Below, piece by piece: positions 5,645 to 5,964 of a stretch of DNA of 5,964 nt. Under the pieces are notes generated by a model that had not been told where the DNA came from, searched no databases, and saw nothing but the letters and a program-made list of their open reading frames with translations. Made by a program: the position numbers and the translations under genes. Numbering within the stretch: position 1 is the first letter of the stretch; every line of letters starts with the position of its first letter. This DNA comes from Actinomycetota bacterium (GTDB taxonomy: Bacteria; Actinomycetota; Acidimicrobiia; Acidimicrobiales; Ilumatobacteraceae): assembly GCA_009703975.1 (NCBI GenBank), contig WLFB01000091.1, positions 1-5,964 of the forward strand, written 5' to 3'.

Positions 5645-5964
5645 ATGTTCGCCGTTGAATTCAAAGAAACTGCCCGTCATGGTGATGCTCGCACAGGTGT
5701 GGCTTCGACTCATCGCGGCGATTACGAGACTCCATGTTTCATGCCTGTTGGTACGCGGGGCGCAATTCGACATTTGAGTGCCCAAGATTATGAAGAACTC
5801 GGGGCACGAATAGTGCTTGGCAATACATATCACTTGATGTTGCGACCAGGTGCACAAGTTGTTTCTGATCTCGGTGGGCTTGGCCAGTTCGCCGGATGGA
5901 AGGGATTAACACTCACAGACTCGGGTGGGTTTCAAGTATTTTCGCTCAACCCAGATGTCGATGA
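5645..5964 (+). CDS. tgt: tRNA-guanine transglycosylase Tgt, 5' part (3' end outside window)
   Basis: Bacterial Tgt exchanges guanine 34 in the GUN anticodons of Asp, Asn, His and Tyr tRNAs for preQ1, making the substrate of QueA. Only the first 106 codons are present; the frame is still open at the right edge. Visible signatures are TPCFMPVGTRGAIRHLS (29-45), the loop LGNTYHLMLRPG (58-69), GGLGQFAGWKG and LTDSGGFQVFSL (90-101). Asp92 matches the conserved aspartate (Asp102 in Zymomonas mobilis Tgt) that acts in base exchange. The nucleophilic aspartate and the zinc-binding cysteines and histidine lie beyond the window. The gene is separated from queA by 57 bases and has its own ribosome binding site. 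Finding queA and tgt together indicates that the organism makes queuosine, or at least epoxyqueuosine, in tRNA. Confidence 0.96.
   Translation, partial: MFAVEFKETARHGDARTGVASTHRGDYETPCFMPVGTRGAIRHLSAQDYEELGARIVLGNTYHLMLRPGAQVVSDLGGLGQFAGWKGLTLTDSGGFQVFSLNPDVD

Noticed and set aside
5618..5857. Minus-strand open frame opposite the start of tgt
   Set aside because: It is antisense to clear Tgt signatures, has no family resemblance, and is short.

Overview
The window is a dense, single-strand run of nine housekeeping genes, all on the + strand: pdxS (3' part only), pdxT, yebC, a bcp/PrxQ-type peroxiredoxin, ruvC, ruvA, ruvB, queA and tgt (5' part only). No gap exceeds about 57 bases. Several junctions overlap (yebC/bcp and ruvC/ruvA by ATGA, ruvA/ruvB by 8 bases), so the stretch looks like one operon or a set of nested transcripts. 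I see no tRNA, rRNA, mobile element, CRISPR array or convincing intrinsic terminator.

Organism. The order pdxS-pdxT-yebC-ruvC-ruvA-ruvB is characteristic of Actinobacteria (it is the order around ruvCAB in Mycobacterium). The SOS-type operator in front of ruvC is of the Gram-positive/actinobacterial kind (GAAC-N4-GTTC), not the E. coli CTG-N10-CAG kind. Base composition is moderate (about 35-50% G+C in the few lines I counted), which is low for the phylum. A low-GC aquatic actinobacterium, perhaps from Acidimicrobiia, is a reasonable but unproven guess.

Layout. Bases 1-1166 hold the two subunits of the ribose-5-phosphate-dependent pyridoxal 5'-phosphate (PLP) synthase: PdxS is the synthase and PdxT the glutaminase that feeds it ammonia. 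Bases 1169-1915 encode a YebC/TACO1 family protein. Bases 1912-2388 encode a two-cysteine peroxiredoxin, placed between yebC and ruvC, where many actinobacteria have no gene. Bases 2402-4561 encode the complete Holliday junction resolution machine: RuvC nuclease, RuvA junction-binding protein and RuvB motor ATPase. Bases 4574-5587 (queA) and 5645 to the end (tgt) encode two steps of queuosine tRNA modification.

The most informative non-coding signal is a near-perfect LexA/SOS box, AGAACATATGTTCG at 2395-2408, whose right half contains the ruvC ATG. A -10-like TAACAT at 2389-2394 would place transcription start at or next to that ATG, and there is no Shine-Dalgarno sequence. This suggests a DNA-damage-inducible, leaderless internal promoter that lets ruvCAB (and possibly queA-tgt) be induced independently of the vitamin B6 genes upstream. 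I found no undescribed protein system; apart from this regulatory point, the window is ordinary core genome.
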